From: Clostridiales bacterium
GTDB lineage: Bacteria; Bacillota; Clostridia; Christensenellales; Pumilibacteraceae
Length of the DNA: 46,040 bases
Assembly (NCBI GenBank): GCA_031276725.1
Contig: JAISMM010000015.1
Coordinates: 1 to 46,040 of the forward strand
Reading direction: 5' to 3'
Below, in pieces: positions 7,851 to 15,804 of the stretch. The notes beneath the pieces are model-generated. The model was not told where the DNA came from, made no database searches, and saw only the letters and a list, made by a program, of their open reading frames with translations. Each line of letters begins with the position of its first letter. Within the stretch, counting starts at the first letter, position 1. A program made the position numbers and the translations under genes.

Positions 7851-8417
7851 AAAAAATTCCCCTCCGTGGAGGGGTGGCACGTTAGTGCCGGGGTGGTTGC
7901 CTCGTCCGCCGAACGCGGTGCGTCCCCAAAATTCCCCTCCGTGGATGGGCGGCACGCAGTACCGGGGCGGTTGCTCGTCCGCCGAACGCGGTGCGTCCCC
8001 AAAATTCCCCTCTGCGGAGGGGTGGCACCGCAGGTGCCGGGGTGGTAAGGGGCTTTGTAGGCGGCATACATAAATTGTCGTGCGGCGGACACCCAACCAC
8101 CCCGTCGGCGAATGCCGCCACCCCTCCCCGGAGGGGAATTCAAGGGAAATGCCGATAGCGACCGACAAACCGTTGAGTGGAAAAATTGCCTCGTCCGCCG
8201 AACGCGGTGCGTCCCCAAAATTCCCCTCTATGGAGTGCCTCGCCCGCCGAACGCGGTGCGTCCCCAAAATTCCCCTCCGTGGAGGGGTGGCACGTTAGTG
8301 CCGGGGTGGTAAGGGGCTTTGTAGGCGGCATACATAAATTGTCGTGCGGCGGACACCCAACCACCCCGTCGGCGAATGCCGCCACCCCTCCATAGAGGGG
8401 AATTCAAGGGAAATGCC
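7851..8417. repeat. Palindromic repeat cluster, locus 3
   Basis: At least five arm-type units (AATTCCCCTC...GGGGTGG) occur here. Three are followed by CGTCCGCCGAACGCGGTGCG. A block of about 120 bases from GTGCCGGGGTGG to GAATTCAAGGGAAATGCC is present twice (about 8034-8152 and 8298-8417), nearly identical, pointing to recent duplication. One unit at about 8232 carries the short tail GGAGTGCCTCGCC in place of the second half. No gene lies between 7711 and 8438. Confidence 0.85.
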
Positions 8418-8438
8418 TAATATTTTAACGGAGTAACA

Positions 8439-10016
8439 ATGATTAACGTTCAAAACGTCAGCTTGCAATTCGGGTCGCGCGTGCTTTTCGACAACGTGAA
8501 CCTAAAATTCACCAAGGGCAATTGCTACGGGGTGATAGGCGCGAACGGCGCGGGCAAGTCCACATTTTTGAATCTTTTGAGCGGCAAGCTCGAGCCCAAC
8601 AAGGGCGAGGTCGTCGTGGACAAGCTTATGCGTATGTCCGTGCTTATGCAGGATCAAAACGCCTACGACGCCTGCACGGTGCTCGAAACGGTCATCGCGG
8701 GCCACAAAAGGCTGTTAGACGTGCAAAAGCGGCGCGACGCGCTCTACGCGAAGCCCGATTTTTCGGACGCGGACGGCGTTTTGGCGGGCGAGTTAGAAAC
8801 GGAATTTGCGGAGCTCGGCGGCTACGAGGCGGAAAGCGCGGCGGAATCGCTACTTAACGCGCTAAAAATTCCGCGCGAAATATTCGGAAGTCTAATGTCG
8901 GGCGTCGACGCAAAGTTAAAGGTCAAAACGCTTTTGGCGCAAAGTCTTTTCGGCAAGCCCGATATTTTGATTCTTGACGAGCCGACCAACAACCTCGACG
9001 CAAAAACCGTCAAGTGGCTCGAAGACTACCTTATGAACCTCGAAGACACGATTATTATAATAGTGTCGCACAACCGCCACTTTTTGAACCGCGTCTGCAC
9101 GCACATTTGCGACGTGGACTTTAAGCAAATAAATATTTACGTGGGCAACTACGATTTTTGGTACGAAACGAGTCAACTGCTTTTGCGTCAGGCGAAGGAT
9201 CTAAACAAAAAGAAGGAACAGCGCGCCAAGGAATTGCAGGATTTTATACAGCGGTTTTCGGCGAACGCGTCCAAATCGCGCCAAGCCACAAGCCGCAAAA
9301 AGGAGCTCGAAAAAATTCAGCTCGACGATATAAAGCCGTCTAGCCGCCGCTATCCTTTTATCGACTTCAAATTCGAGCGCGAAATCGGCAACGAAATTTT
9401 AGAGGTCGAGGGGCTTACCAAAAAGGGCTTTTTTAAGGACGTGTCGTTCAAGTTCAAGCGCGACGATAAAATCGCGTTTCTGTGCGACAAAAGCCGCGCG
9501 GTGTCGATGCTTTTCGACTGCGTTGCGGGCGCCGTACGGCCCGACTCGGGCGAAATCCGCTGGGGCAAAACCATAATTCCCGCCTATATGCCGCAGAATT
9601 ACGATTCGTTTTTCAACAATGTGGAGCTGTCGCTCGTCGAGTGGCTCGCCCGGTATTCTAAGGATCAGTACGAGGAATATTTGCGCGGCTGGCTCGGGCG
9701 TATGCTGTTTTCGGGTCAGGAGGCGCTAAAAAAAGCGAGCGTCCTGTCGGGCGGCGAAAAAGTCCGCTGTATGCTCGCGCGTATGATGCTCGCGGGCGCC
9801 AACTTTTTGATTTTTGACGAGCCGACAAACCACCTCGACCTCGAAAGTATAACCGCCCTCAACAAGGGAATGACCAATTTTAAGGGCAGTATGATGTTCA
9901 TCACCCACGACGAGGAAATTATTTCCACCGTCGCAAACCGCATAATCGAATTGTCCGACACAAAGATTTTTGACAAGGACACCACTTACGACGAGTATTT
10001 AAGTCTGGACGTTTAG
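8439..10016 (+). CDS. ABC-F family ATPase, YbiT-type
   Basis: 525 residues, close to E. coli YbiT (about 530). Two soluble nucleotide-binding domains and no membrane segments. NBD1 has an intact Walker A GANGAGKS (34-41) and Walker B ILILDEPTNNLD. Its signature is the YbiT-like MSGV rather than LSGG. NBD2 has an intact LSGGEK signature and FLIFDEPTNHLD, but its Walker A position reads CDKSRAVSM, without the GKS/T lysine. A charged linker (about 240-320) separates the domains. ABC-F proteins bind the ribosomal E site and help translation or resist antibiotics; which applies here is unknown. GGAG sits 7 bases before the ATG. The gene starts 22 bases after a repeat and no promoter is obvious. 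Confidence 0.9.
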   Translation: MINVQNVSLQFGSRVLFDNVNLKFTKGNCYGVIGANGAGKSTFLNLLSGKLEPNKGEVVVDKLMRMSVLMQDQNAYDACTVLETVIAGHKRLLDVQKRRDALYAKPDFSDADGVLAGELETEFAELGGYEAESAAESLLNALKIPREIFGSLMSGVDAKLKVKTLLAQSLFGKPDILILDEPTNNLDAKTVKWLEDYLMNLEDTIIIIVSHNRHFLNRVCTHICDVDFKQINIYVGNYDFWYETSQLLLRQAKDLNKKKEQRAKELQDFIQRFSANASKSRQATSRKKELEKIQLDDIKPSSRRYPFIDFKFEREIGNEILEVEGLTKKGFFKDVSFKFKRDDKIAFLCDKSRAVSMLFDCVAGAVRPDSGEIRWGKTIIPAYMPQNYDSFFNNVELSLVEWLARYSKDQYEEYLRGWLGRMLFSGQEALKKASVLSGGEKVRCMLARMMLAGANFLIFDEPTNHLDLESITALNKGMTNFKGSMMFITHDEEIISTVANRIIELSDTKIFDKDTTYDEYLSLDV

Positions 10017-10043
10017 CCGCTAAAAAACTCTTTTAGGCGGCTA
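10013..10043 (+). terminator. Hairpin overlapping the ABC-F stop codon
   Basis: TAGCCGC-TAAAA pairs with TTTTA-GGCGGCTA around the loop AACTC, with one bulged G. The stop codon TAG is inside the stem. The T-run is in the stem, so termination strength is uncertain. Confidence 0.5.
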
Positions 10044-10386
10044 TTACTAATTTAATTTAACCACCCCGTCGGCGTTCGCCGCCGGGGTGGTTGGGGGTTA
10101 TTGTAGGCGGCATATATAAACCGGGTGCGGCGGGGCAGGCAACCACCCCGGCACTACGTGCCACCCCTCCACGGAGGGGAATTTTATGGATATGCCGGGA
10201 GCGGTAACAGAGGGGAATTTTTTAGATGCCAATAACGGCTAGTCGGACGCAATCGGCGGTTTTCTTGAATTCCCCTCCGGGGAGGGGTGGCGGCGAATGC
10301 CGACGGGGTGGTTGGGGGTCATTGTAGGCGGCATATATAAACCGACGAGCGGCGGGGCAGGCAACCACCCCGGCACTACGTGCCAC

Positions 10387-10467
10387 GAACCGAGCCGTCA
10401 AACGGCGAAGCCGTTTGTAGGGCGTGCGAGCTTGCGAGCTAAGCCCGTCAACAAGGCGAGGCACTCC
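10387..10467 (+). repeat. Nested 81-bp module, copy 1
   Basis: The segment from GAACCGAGCCGTC to GAGGCACTCC interrupts an arm (CCAC...CCGGAGGGG). It is identical to 19174-19254 except for one base by eye, and contains the inverted repeat AAACGGC/GCCGTTT. Confidence 0.85.
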
Positions 10468-10560
10468 CCGGAGGGGAATTTTTTGTATGTGCCGGGAGCG
10501 GCGGGCAGGCAACCACCCCGGCACTACGTGCCACCCCTCCACGGAGGGGAATTTTATGGA

Positions 10561-10700
10561 TATGCCGGGAGCGGTAACAGAGGGGAATTTTGGTATGTGC
10601 CGGGAGCGGTAACAGAGGGGAATTTTGGTATATGCCGGGAGCGGCAACAGAGGGGAATTTTGGTATATGCCGGGAGCGGCAACAGTGGGGAATGTTGACA
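10561..10700 (+). repeat. Tandem repeat, 35-bp period, 4 copies
   Basis: Units start at 10561, 10596, 10631 and 10666 and read ATGCCGGGAGCGG, AACAGAGGGGAATTTT and so on. The last copy has diverged (TGGGGAATGTT). A single unit also occurs near 10193, so the array grew from the tail of a palindromic element. Confidence 0.85.
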
Positions 10701-10858
10701 AACACAGCCAAACGCGGTGGGCGGATCGCCGCTTTTACACCCCGTTTTGCGCACTTATAAGGCGTTTTATAAGCCGCTTTTAAGCAAATTCTTATGTTTT
10801 TTATATGATATTCTTATGATTTTATAAAATAAAAAGGTAGTAAAATCGGTAAAATCGG

Positions 10859-10887
10859 TTGACTTTGAGTTTGAAGGGGTGTATAAT
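10859..10887 (+). promoter_or_regulatory. Sigma-A promoter of the triple lipoprotein operon
   Basis: TTGACT (10859-10864), a 17-base spacer and TATAAT (10882-10887). It lies 81 bases before the ATG at 10969. The only strong promoter seen for the three genes. Confidence 0.8.
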
Positions 10888-10968
10888 GGGTAATAAGGCG
10901 CATATATGGAACGTGCAAAGGGCGCGTATTCGGGTGCGCCGCACATTGAAGCACAAGGAGGCTATTCG

Positions 10969-13395
10969 ATGAAAAAAGGCAAGATACTGTTAAGCGTTAT
11001 GGCGATCGTACTGTCGGCGGGGATACTGTTCGGCTGCGCGGGGGCGGGGCTAAACGCTATCGGCAAGAAGTACGACGCGGTGTACGCGGTGTACGACAAC
11101 TACGTCGTCGCGGCAAAGAAGGGGGGAGCGGTGCTGTTTAAGGACGGCAAGCAGCTTAACAAGGACCCCTACTTTTCGATAGAGCAATTCGACGACGGAG
11201 TTTACGACGCGTTTTTGGTGCGCAAAACGCCCGCAAGCCCCTACGAGATTTTTGAGACGGGCAAAAAAGCCTTAACCGGCTTTGGCGACGTAACGGAAAT
11301 CGCGTGGCAGGGCTACACTAACGCCAAAGCGAACAACGGCGTAGGTGCGCCCGTTACTACGGGCTACATACTGACGTTTGCCGACGGCAAAAAGAAGCTG
11401 GTTTCGGCGGATCTTTCGCACGTAAGCGCAAGCTATTACGAAAGTATTACAAAAACGGGCGCCCAATACTTTTTTAAGGCGGACGTACAGGCAAAAAATC
11501 CCGACAACGGCGATCAGGTCGAAACGCTTTCGGACGTCATCGCGGCGGACGGAACAAAGGTTATTTCGGGCAAATTCGGTTTAACGGGCTCGAATTATTT
11601 CCCTAACAGCTTATTGTTCGATTGGGGCGTATCGACGGTAATGTACACCGACAACTCGGTGAATCCCGCCGTTACGACGCTTTACGTCTACGACACAAAC
11701 AAGGTGAACCTTACCGCGCAGGTTACCGAATCGCCCACTCACTATCGAAACAGCGGTCATTTGATTTACACGCCCAAGGACGGCAAACCTACGGTCTATA
11801 CCGCGGGGGGGGGAACGACGGCGCTTAGCGACGATTATTACGGCGCGGTCGATACAATAAACGACAAGCTGTATGTTGTGGAAAAGAACGCCTCTAATAA
11901 GATACGCATTGTCGAATTCGGCGGCGCGGCGGTCGTGGACTGGCACGACTCCGTCGAAACGCCGTCGGTCGCCGGCCGTATTTACTTTAAGGCCGTAAAC
12001 GACGGCAAAACGACGATCTACACCGATAAGGTTGAAAAGCTGTTCGACAATATCGGCGCGGGCGCGACGGTAGCGGTTCAAGGCGGCTCCGACGGTTACG
12101 AAGTGTTCGTTACGGACGGCAAAAAGGTTACCGCCAATTTGCAGGGTCAAATTTATGAAAAGACGTTCGCGGACGACGATGCGATACAGCCCGTCGAAAA
12201 CGGCGTGGTAACGGCCGTAAAGGACGGCAAGATCAAAATGTGGATACCCCGCACGGATAAGGTTGTCGAAAACATAACGGGCGTTTCCTACTCGGCCCCC
12301 ACGGATGATTTTATCCTCGTCACAATAGGCGAGGGCGACTCCGCTCGGTATATGATAGCGGCGACCAAAAATCTGCGCTATTGGGACGGCACTCTCGACA
12401 AGGGAATCGACGACGTAAGCTACAACGCTTTTAATTCGCTCGGCGTTCCGGCGGCGGATATAGCGACCATAAACATTGCGGCGGCGACGTCCGTCAACGT
12501 TGTTATGCCGTTTGCAAAGGGCGACTACAACGCAAAAAAGGACGCGGCTAAGGCAAAGAACGATTACACGGTAAGAGTTCCTTACGTGCTTATTACCTAC
12601 ACGCTCAAAAACGGTCAAAGCGGCACAAAGCGGCTTATCGCCTACGGCGCGCCGAGCGGGTTCCGTAAGTACAAGTACATCTACGCGGGCGACAAAAAGG
12701 TTACGGCGTCGTCGACCGCAAACGTCCTTATGGTTAGCACGGGTTCCGTCGGTCAGGACGCCTTAACCGATTACTACAAATTTAGCGGCACGGGCGACGG
12801 CGTTACCGCCACCGCTATAATGACCAACGTTAGCGGCGTATCTAAGCTTTATGCCGACTCGCTTAAAAACGTGTACGTCGCGGTGTTCCACAGCGACTAC
12901 GCCGCCGCGGCCGCCGACCGTTACGCCAACATAGCCCTTTACGACGTCGACGGCAAACTCGTTCTTGACCCCAAATATTCGGTCAGGTATCTTGACGGCG
13001 CTCCGTCGGTCGAGGGCGGCAACGCGTTCGTCGTTCAGGGCGACAAGGCGGGCATCGTCCGCTTGGGCAAAAAGAGCAAGCTGATCAAAAAAATCGAATA
13101 TCAAGCGGACGTGTCGAACATTTTGCCCGGCGGCTCGTTCGCCCTGCGCAAAAACAACGGCAAATACACGCTGTTCGGCGTTAACGGCAAGGCGGTCGCC
13201 AAAAACGTTACCGTCGCGGATACGTACAGTTATTCCGACGGCTATAAGTCCGGTTCGGTTTACGGCGTAAAGGCAAGCAAAAGAGTAATCAAGCACGGCT
13301 GCATAATAGCGGGGTATTCCGACGGCAAACAACGGCTTATAGAATTGTCGACAAAAGAAAAAGACCTCGACTTTTCTATCGCCGGGCTGTTATAA
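10969..13395 (+). CDS. Surface lipoprotein 1 of three tandem paralogues (WG-repeat-like)
   Basis: 808 residues. The signal peptide MKKGKILLSVMAIVLSAGIL ends in lipobox LFGC (Cys23). The N-terminal block KKYDAVYAVYDNYVVAAKKG is shared with the next two genes. The C-terminal part has units like YDVDGKLVLDPKYS and KAGIVRLGKKSKLIKK, resembling WG-type beta-propeller repeats, so a beta-rich exposed fold is likely. ATG 10969 is chosen because AAGGAGG precedes it and the signal peptide starts there; an in-frame ATG at 10906 lacks a site. A G9 run lies at codons 279-282. Function unknown; a scaffold or binding role outside the cell is inference. Confidence 0.8.
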   Translation: MKKGKILLSVMAIVLSAGILFGCAGAGLNAIGKKYDAVYAVYDNYVVAAKKGGAVLFKDGKQLNKDPYFSIEQFDDGVYDAFLVRKTPASPYEIFETGKKALTGFGDVTEIAWQGYTNAKANNGVGAPVTTGYILTFADGKKKLVSADLSHVSASYYESITKTGAQYFFKADVQAKNPDNGDQVETLSDVIAADGTKVISGKFGLTGSNYFPNSLLFDWGVSTVMYTDNSVNPAVTTLYVYDTNKVNLTAQVTESPTHYRNSGHLIYTPKDGKPTVYTAGGGTTALSDDYYGAVDTINDKLYVVEKNASNKIRIVEFGGAAVVDWHDSVETPSVAGRIYFKAVNDGKTTIYTDKVEKLFDNIGAGATVAVQGGSDGYEVFVTDGKKVTANLQGQIYEKTFADDDAIQPVENGVVTAVKDGKIKMWIPRTDKVVENITGVSYSAPTDDFILVTIGEGDSARYMIAATKNLRYWDGTLDKGIDDVSYNAFNSLGVPAADIATINIAAATSVNVVMPFAKGDYNAKKDAAKAKNDYTVRVPYVLITYTLKNGQSGTKRLIAYGAPSGFRKYKYIYAGDKKVTASSTANVLMVSTGSVGQDALTDYYKFSGTGDGVTATAIMTNVSGVSKLYADSLKNVYVAVFHSDYAAAAADRYANIALYDVDGKLVLDPKYSVRYLDGAPSVEGGNAFVVQGDKAGIVRLGKKSKLIKKIEYQADVSNILPGGSFALRKNNGKYTLFGVNGKAVAKNVTVADTYSYSDGYKSGSVYGVKASKRVIKHGCIIAGYSDGKQRLIELSTKEKDLDFSIAGLL
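11805..11813 (+). repeat. G9 tract in lipoprotein gene 1
   Basis: Nine Gs encode part of AGGGTT. Loss or gain of one base would truncate the protein at about one third of its length. In frame as given. Confidence 0.85.
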
Positions 13396-13422
13396 ACCAT
13401 TTAATTTAAGGAGAATCGAATT

Positions 13423-15792
13423 ATGAAAAAACGCAAGGTTTTATTAAGCGTAATCGCCGTAGTCCTGTCCGTCGTAGCGGCGGCGGGCTGCGCGGGCACG
13501 CTTACCAAGCACGGCAAAAAGTACGACGCCGTTTACGGCGTCTACGACAACTTTACCGTAGTAGCGCAAAAGGGCGGGGCGGTGCTGTTGAACGGCAACA
13601 AAAAGGTCAACAAAACGCCGTACTACTCGATCGAACCGGTTTCTAACACCGACGATATTTACACCTTTTTTAAGGTTCGCGAATCGGTTTCGTCCGGGCT
13701 TTCGCTGTTGTCGGCGGGCGGCGCGCTTACCTCGGTAAGCGGCAAAACCCTGACCGCCATAACGCCGGTAACCGTTACAAACGAGGACGATCGCGGCTTA
13801 GAGCGCGTTACGATCACGGGCTTTACGGCGACCGACTCCGACGGCAAGTATTATCTGTTCAAGCCCGACGGCACGCCCTTTCCCGACGCCTACGCGTCCG
13901 TATCCGTCGGCGACCGTTTCCGCGCCGCGCAAAAGTTCGAGGCGGACTCCGACGACGACGGCAAAATCAAAAGCAAGTGGTATCTGTTCAAGGCCGACGG
14001 CGGCAAGCTCGCCGAAAAGTTTGCGGACGTTAACCCTTACGCCGTAAGCGGACTCCTCGTTCCGGCACCGCTAGCCGAATCCGACGCAAACGGCAACACC
14101 CACGCGCTTTACTTTCCCGACGGAACCGCTGTAAACGCGTTCGGCGGACTTAGCTCGTCTGTCGGGGGGGGGTGGTTTAAATACACCGTCAAAACCGCCG
14201 CCGATAAAAGCGAAAGCTATATCGTAAACGACGGCTATACGCCCGTAAAATTGCCCGAAACCTATTCGGACGAATTCGCGGACGAGGACGACGATAAGAT
14301 TTACGCTATCGAAACGAACGCCGAGGGCAAAAAGCGCATAAAGGAGCTTACGGGCGACTTTGCAACGGGCTTTTACGACAGTATTAACAAAGTAAGCCAG
14401 AATGGTATTGAAACCTGCTATGTAGCCAAAAAAGACGGCAAAAACACCGTATTCAGCAAAAAGGTCGAGCCGCTGCTCGAAGATATTTCCGCCGAGAGCT
14501 TTGGAATGAGCTCGCTTAAATACAACGACGACGGAAGCCCTATACTGATGGCGACAGATATAGTCGCCAAAAAAATATACGCCAACGTTTCGGGCGTAAA
14601 AAGAGATTTTACCCTCGGAGCGAACGAATCGGTCGGCGATTACGACAACTTAGGTTATGTTGAAATTACAAACAGTTCCGACGCGACCAAAAACAGGCTG
14701 TGGATTCCCTACACCGGCGCGGTTGTCGAAAATTTTACCAGTGTTAGCTTTACTATCCTTTACGCGGGCAGCTATTTCAAAAGAGTAGTCGCAGGCGGCG
14801 GCGACACGCAAAAAACATATTTGTGCGCGGCGGAAAACCTCCGTTTTTGGGACGGCTCGTTTAACACCGCCGACCCTAATTCCGCGTCGTTTAATCTGCT
14901 GTCGCTGTTCGACGGCACGGACGCGGTTACTACCGACACGCCCACAATGGCTAGTCCCTCGAACGTAACCGTAAGCGGCACAATCGCCAAAGGCGAATAC
15001 CAAACCGTAGAGGACGTCGAAAAGGCTAAGGCGGCAAGGTCGGCGGTCGTTATGCGATCCGCCGTTACGCTCAAAAACGCGAACAATGTCGCAATTGTAA
15101 AACACTTCGCCGTTTACACCGCCGGCGGCGGCGCGTATCCGTCAAAATACATTACGTCAAAAAACGGCTCCTCGTTGCAAGCAAGCGGCGCGCTGCTTAG
15201 CATAGGCAACGACGACGCGGACGGTTCGGTCGATATCTACCGCTTAGACGGCGAGGGCGCGAATCAAACCTTAAAGCCCGTAATGACTAACGTCAAAAAC
15301 GCGGAGTTAAAAAGCGACGAGTACGGCAACGACTATATATTGCTAAACGTCGGCGGCAAAAAGGCGGTTTATAATTCCGACGGCGCGCAAATTTTAGAGC
15401 CCAAATATAACGTAGCCTATATTCAAAACGGTATCGCTACCGTACAGAACGGTCAATTTTACGGCGTAGTCCGTTTGGGCAAAAAAAGCAAGCTGCTCAA
15501 AAAGTTCGACTACGATTCGGCGGGGCTACTCGCGGACGGCTCGTTCGCCCTTACAAAAAACGGCGGCCGCTACACGGTTTATAGCGCAAAGGGCAAGACG
15601 ATCGCCAAAAACGTCGCTTTCGTTAAGGACGCGACCGTTTCAAAAAATTATCAATTCGATTCCTACTTTGCCGACAAAAAGTACACCGAACTTTATGCCG
15701 TGTTCGGCTACGAAAACGGCAAACAGCAAGTCTTCGCGCTCACCCGCAACGAAAAAGACCTCGGGTGCTCGCTCGCCTCATTCTTGGATTAA
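13423..15792 (+). CDS. Surface lipoprotein 2 of three tandem paralogues (WG-repeat-like)
   Basis: 789 residues. Signal peptide MKKRKVLLSVIAVVLSVVA with lipobox AAGC (Cys23). Shares with its neighbours the N-terminal KKYDAVYGVYDNFTVVAQKG, the mid-protein YLCAAENLRFWDGSF and GEYQTVEDVEKAKA motifs, and the C-terminal FYGVVRLGKKSKLLKKFDYD and ALTRNEKDLGCSLA. RBS AAGGAG, 27 bases after gene 1, so co-transcribed with it. It has a G9 run at codons 248-250. Divergence from genes 1 and 3 is high in the middle and low at both ends, as expected of an old tandem duplication under selection. Function unknown. Confidence 0.8.
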   Translation: MKKRKVLLSVIAVVLSVVAAAGCAGTLTKHGKKYDAVYGVYDNFTVVAQKGGAVLLNGNKKVNKTPYYSIEPVSNTDDIYTFFKVRESVSSGLSLLSAGGALTSVSGKTLTAITPVTVTNEDDRGLERVTITGFTATDSDGKYYLFKPDGTPFPDAYASVSVGDRFRAAQKFEADSDDDGKIKSKWYLFKADGGKLAEKFADVNPYAVSGLLVPAPLAESDANGNTHALYFPDGTAVNAFGGLSSSVGGGWFKYTVKTAADKSESYIVNDGYTPVKLPETYSDEFADEDDDKIYAIETNAEGKKRIKELTGDFATGFYDSINKVSQNGIETCYVAKKDGKNTVFSKKVEPLLEDISAESFGMSSLKYNDDGSPILMATDIVAKKIYANVSGVKRDFTLGANESVGDYDNLGYVEITNSSDATKNRLWIPYTGAVVENFTSVSFTILYAGSYFKRVVAGGGDTQKTYLCAAENLRFWDGSFNTADPNSASFNLLSLFDGTDAVTTDTPTMASPSNVTVSGTIAKGEYQTVEDVEKAKAARSAVVMRSAVTLKNANNVAIVKHFAVYTAGGGAYPSKYITSKNGSSLQASGALLSIGNDDADGSVDIYRLDGEGANQTLKPVMTNVKNAELKSDEYGNDYILLNVGGKKAVYNSDGAQILEPKYNVAYIQNGIATVQNGQFYGVVRLGKKSKLLKKFDYDSAGLLADGSFALTKNGGRYTVYSAKGKTIAKNVAFVKDATVSKNYQFDSYFADKKYTELYAVFGYENGKQQVFALTRNEKDLGCSLASFLD
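14164..14172 (+). repeat. G9 tract in lipoprotein gene 2
   Basis: Nine Gs encode VGGGW. In frame as given. It is at a different position from the tract in gene 1, so the tracts arose or persist independently. Confidence 0.85.
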
Positions 15793-15804
15793 AGGAGTAT
15801 TAAA

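Larger units (their letters stand above)
10059..10700. repeat. Palindromic repeat cluster, locus 4
   Basis: Several whole and partial elements occur. One is a compact pair of arms back to back (10059-10092). Two copies of a block with GTAGGCGGCATATATAAACC follow, and CCACTACGTG-type arms occur three times. A nested 81-bp module lies at 10387-10467 and a 35-bp tandem array ends the region. Nothing here looks coding. 10701-10858 is AT-rich leader DNA without a gene. Confidence 0.85.

Noticed and set aside
7851-8417. Possible CRISPR array in the repeated blocks
   Set aside because: Repeat spacing is irregular, the spacers are themselves repeated, arms occur in both directions and no cas genes are near.
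10561-10700. 35-bp period as a CRISPR array
   Set aside because: The whole 35 bases repeat with no unique spacers; this is a simple tandem repeat.
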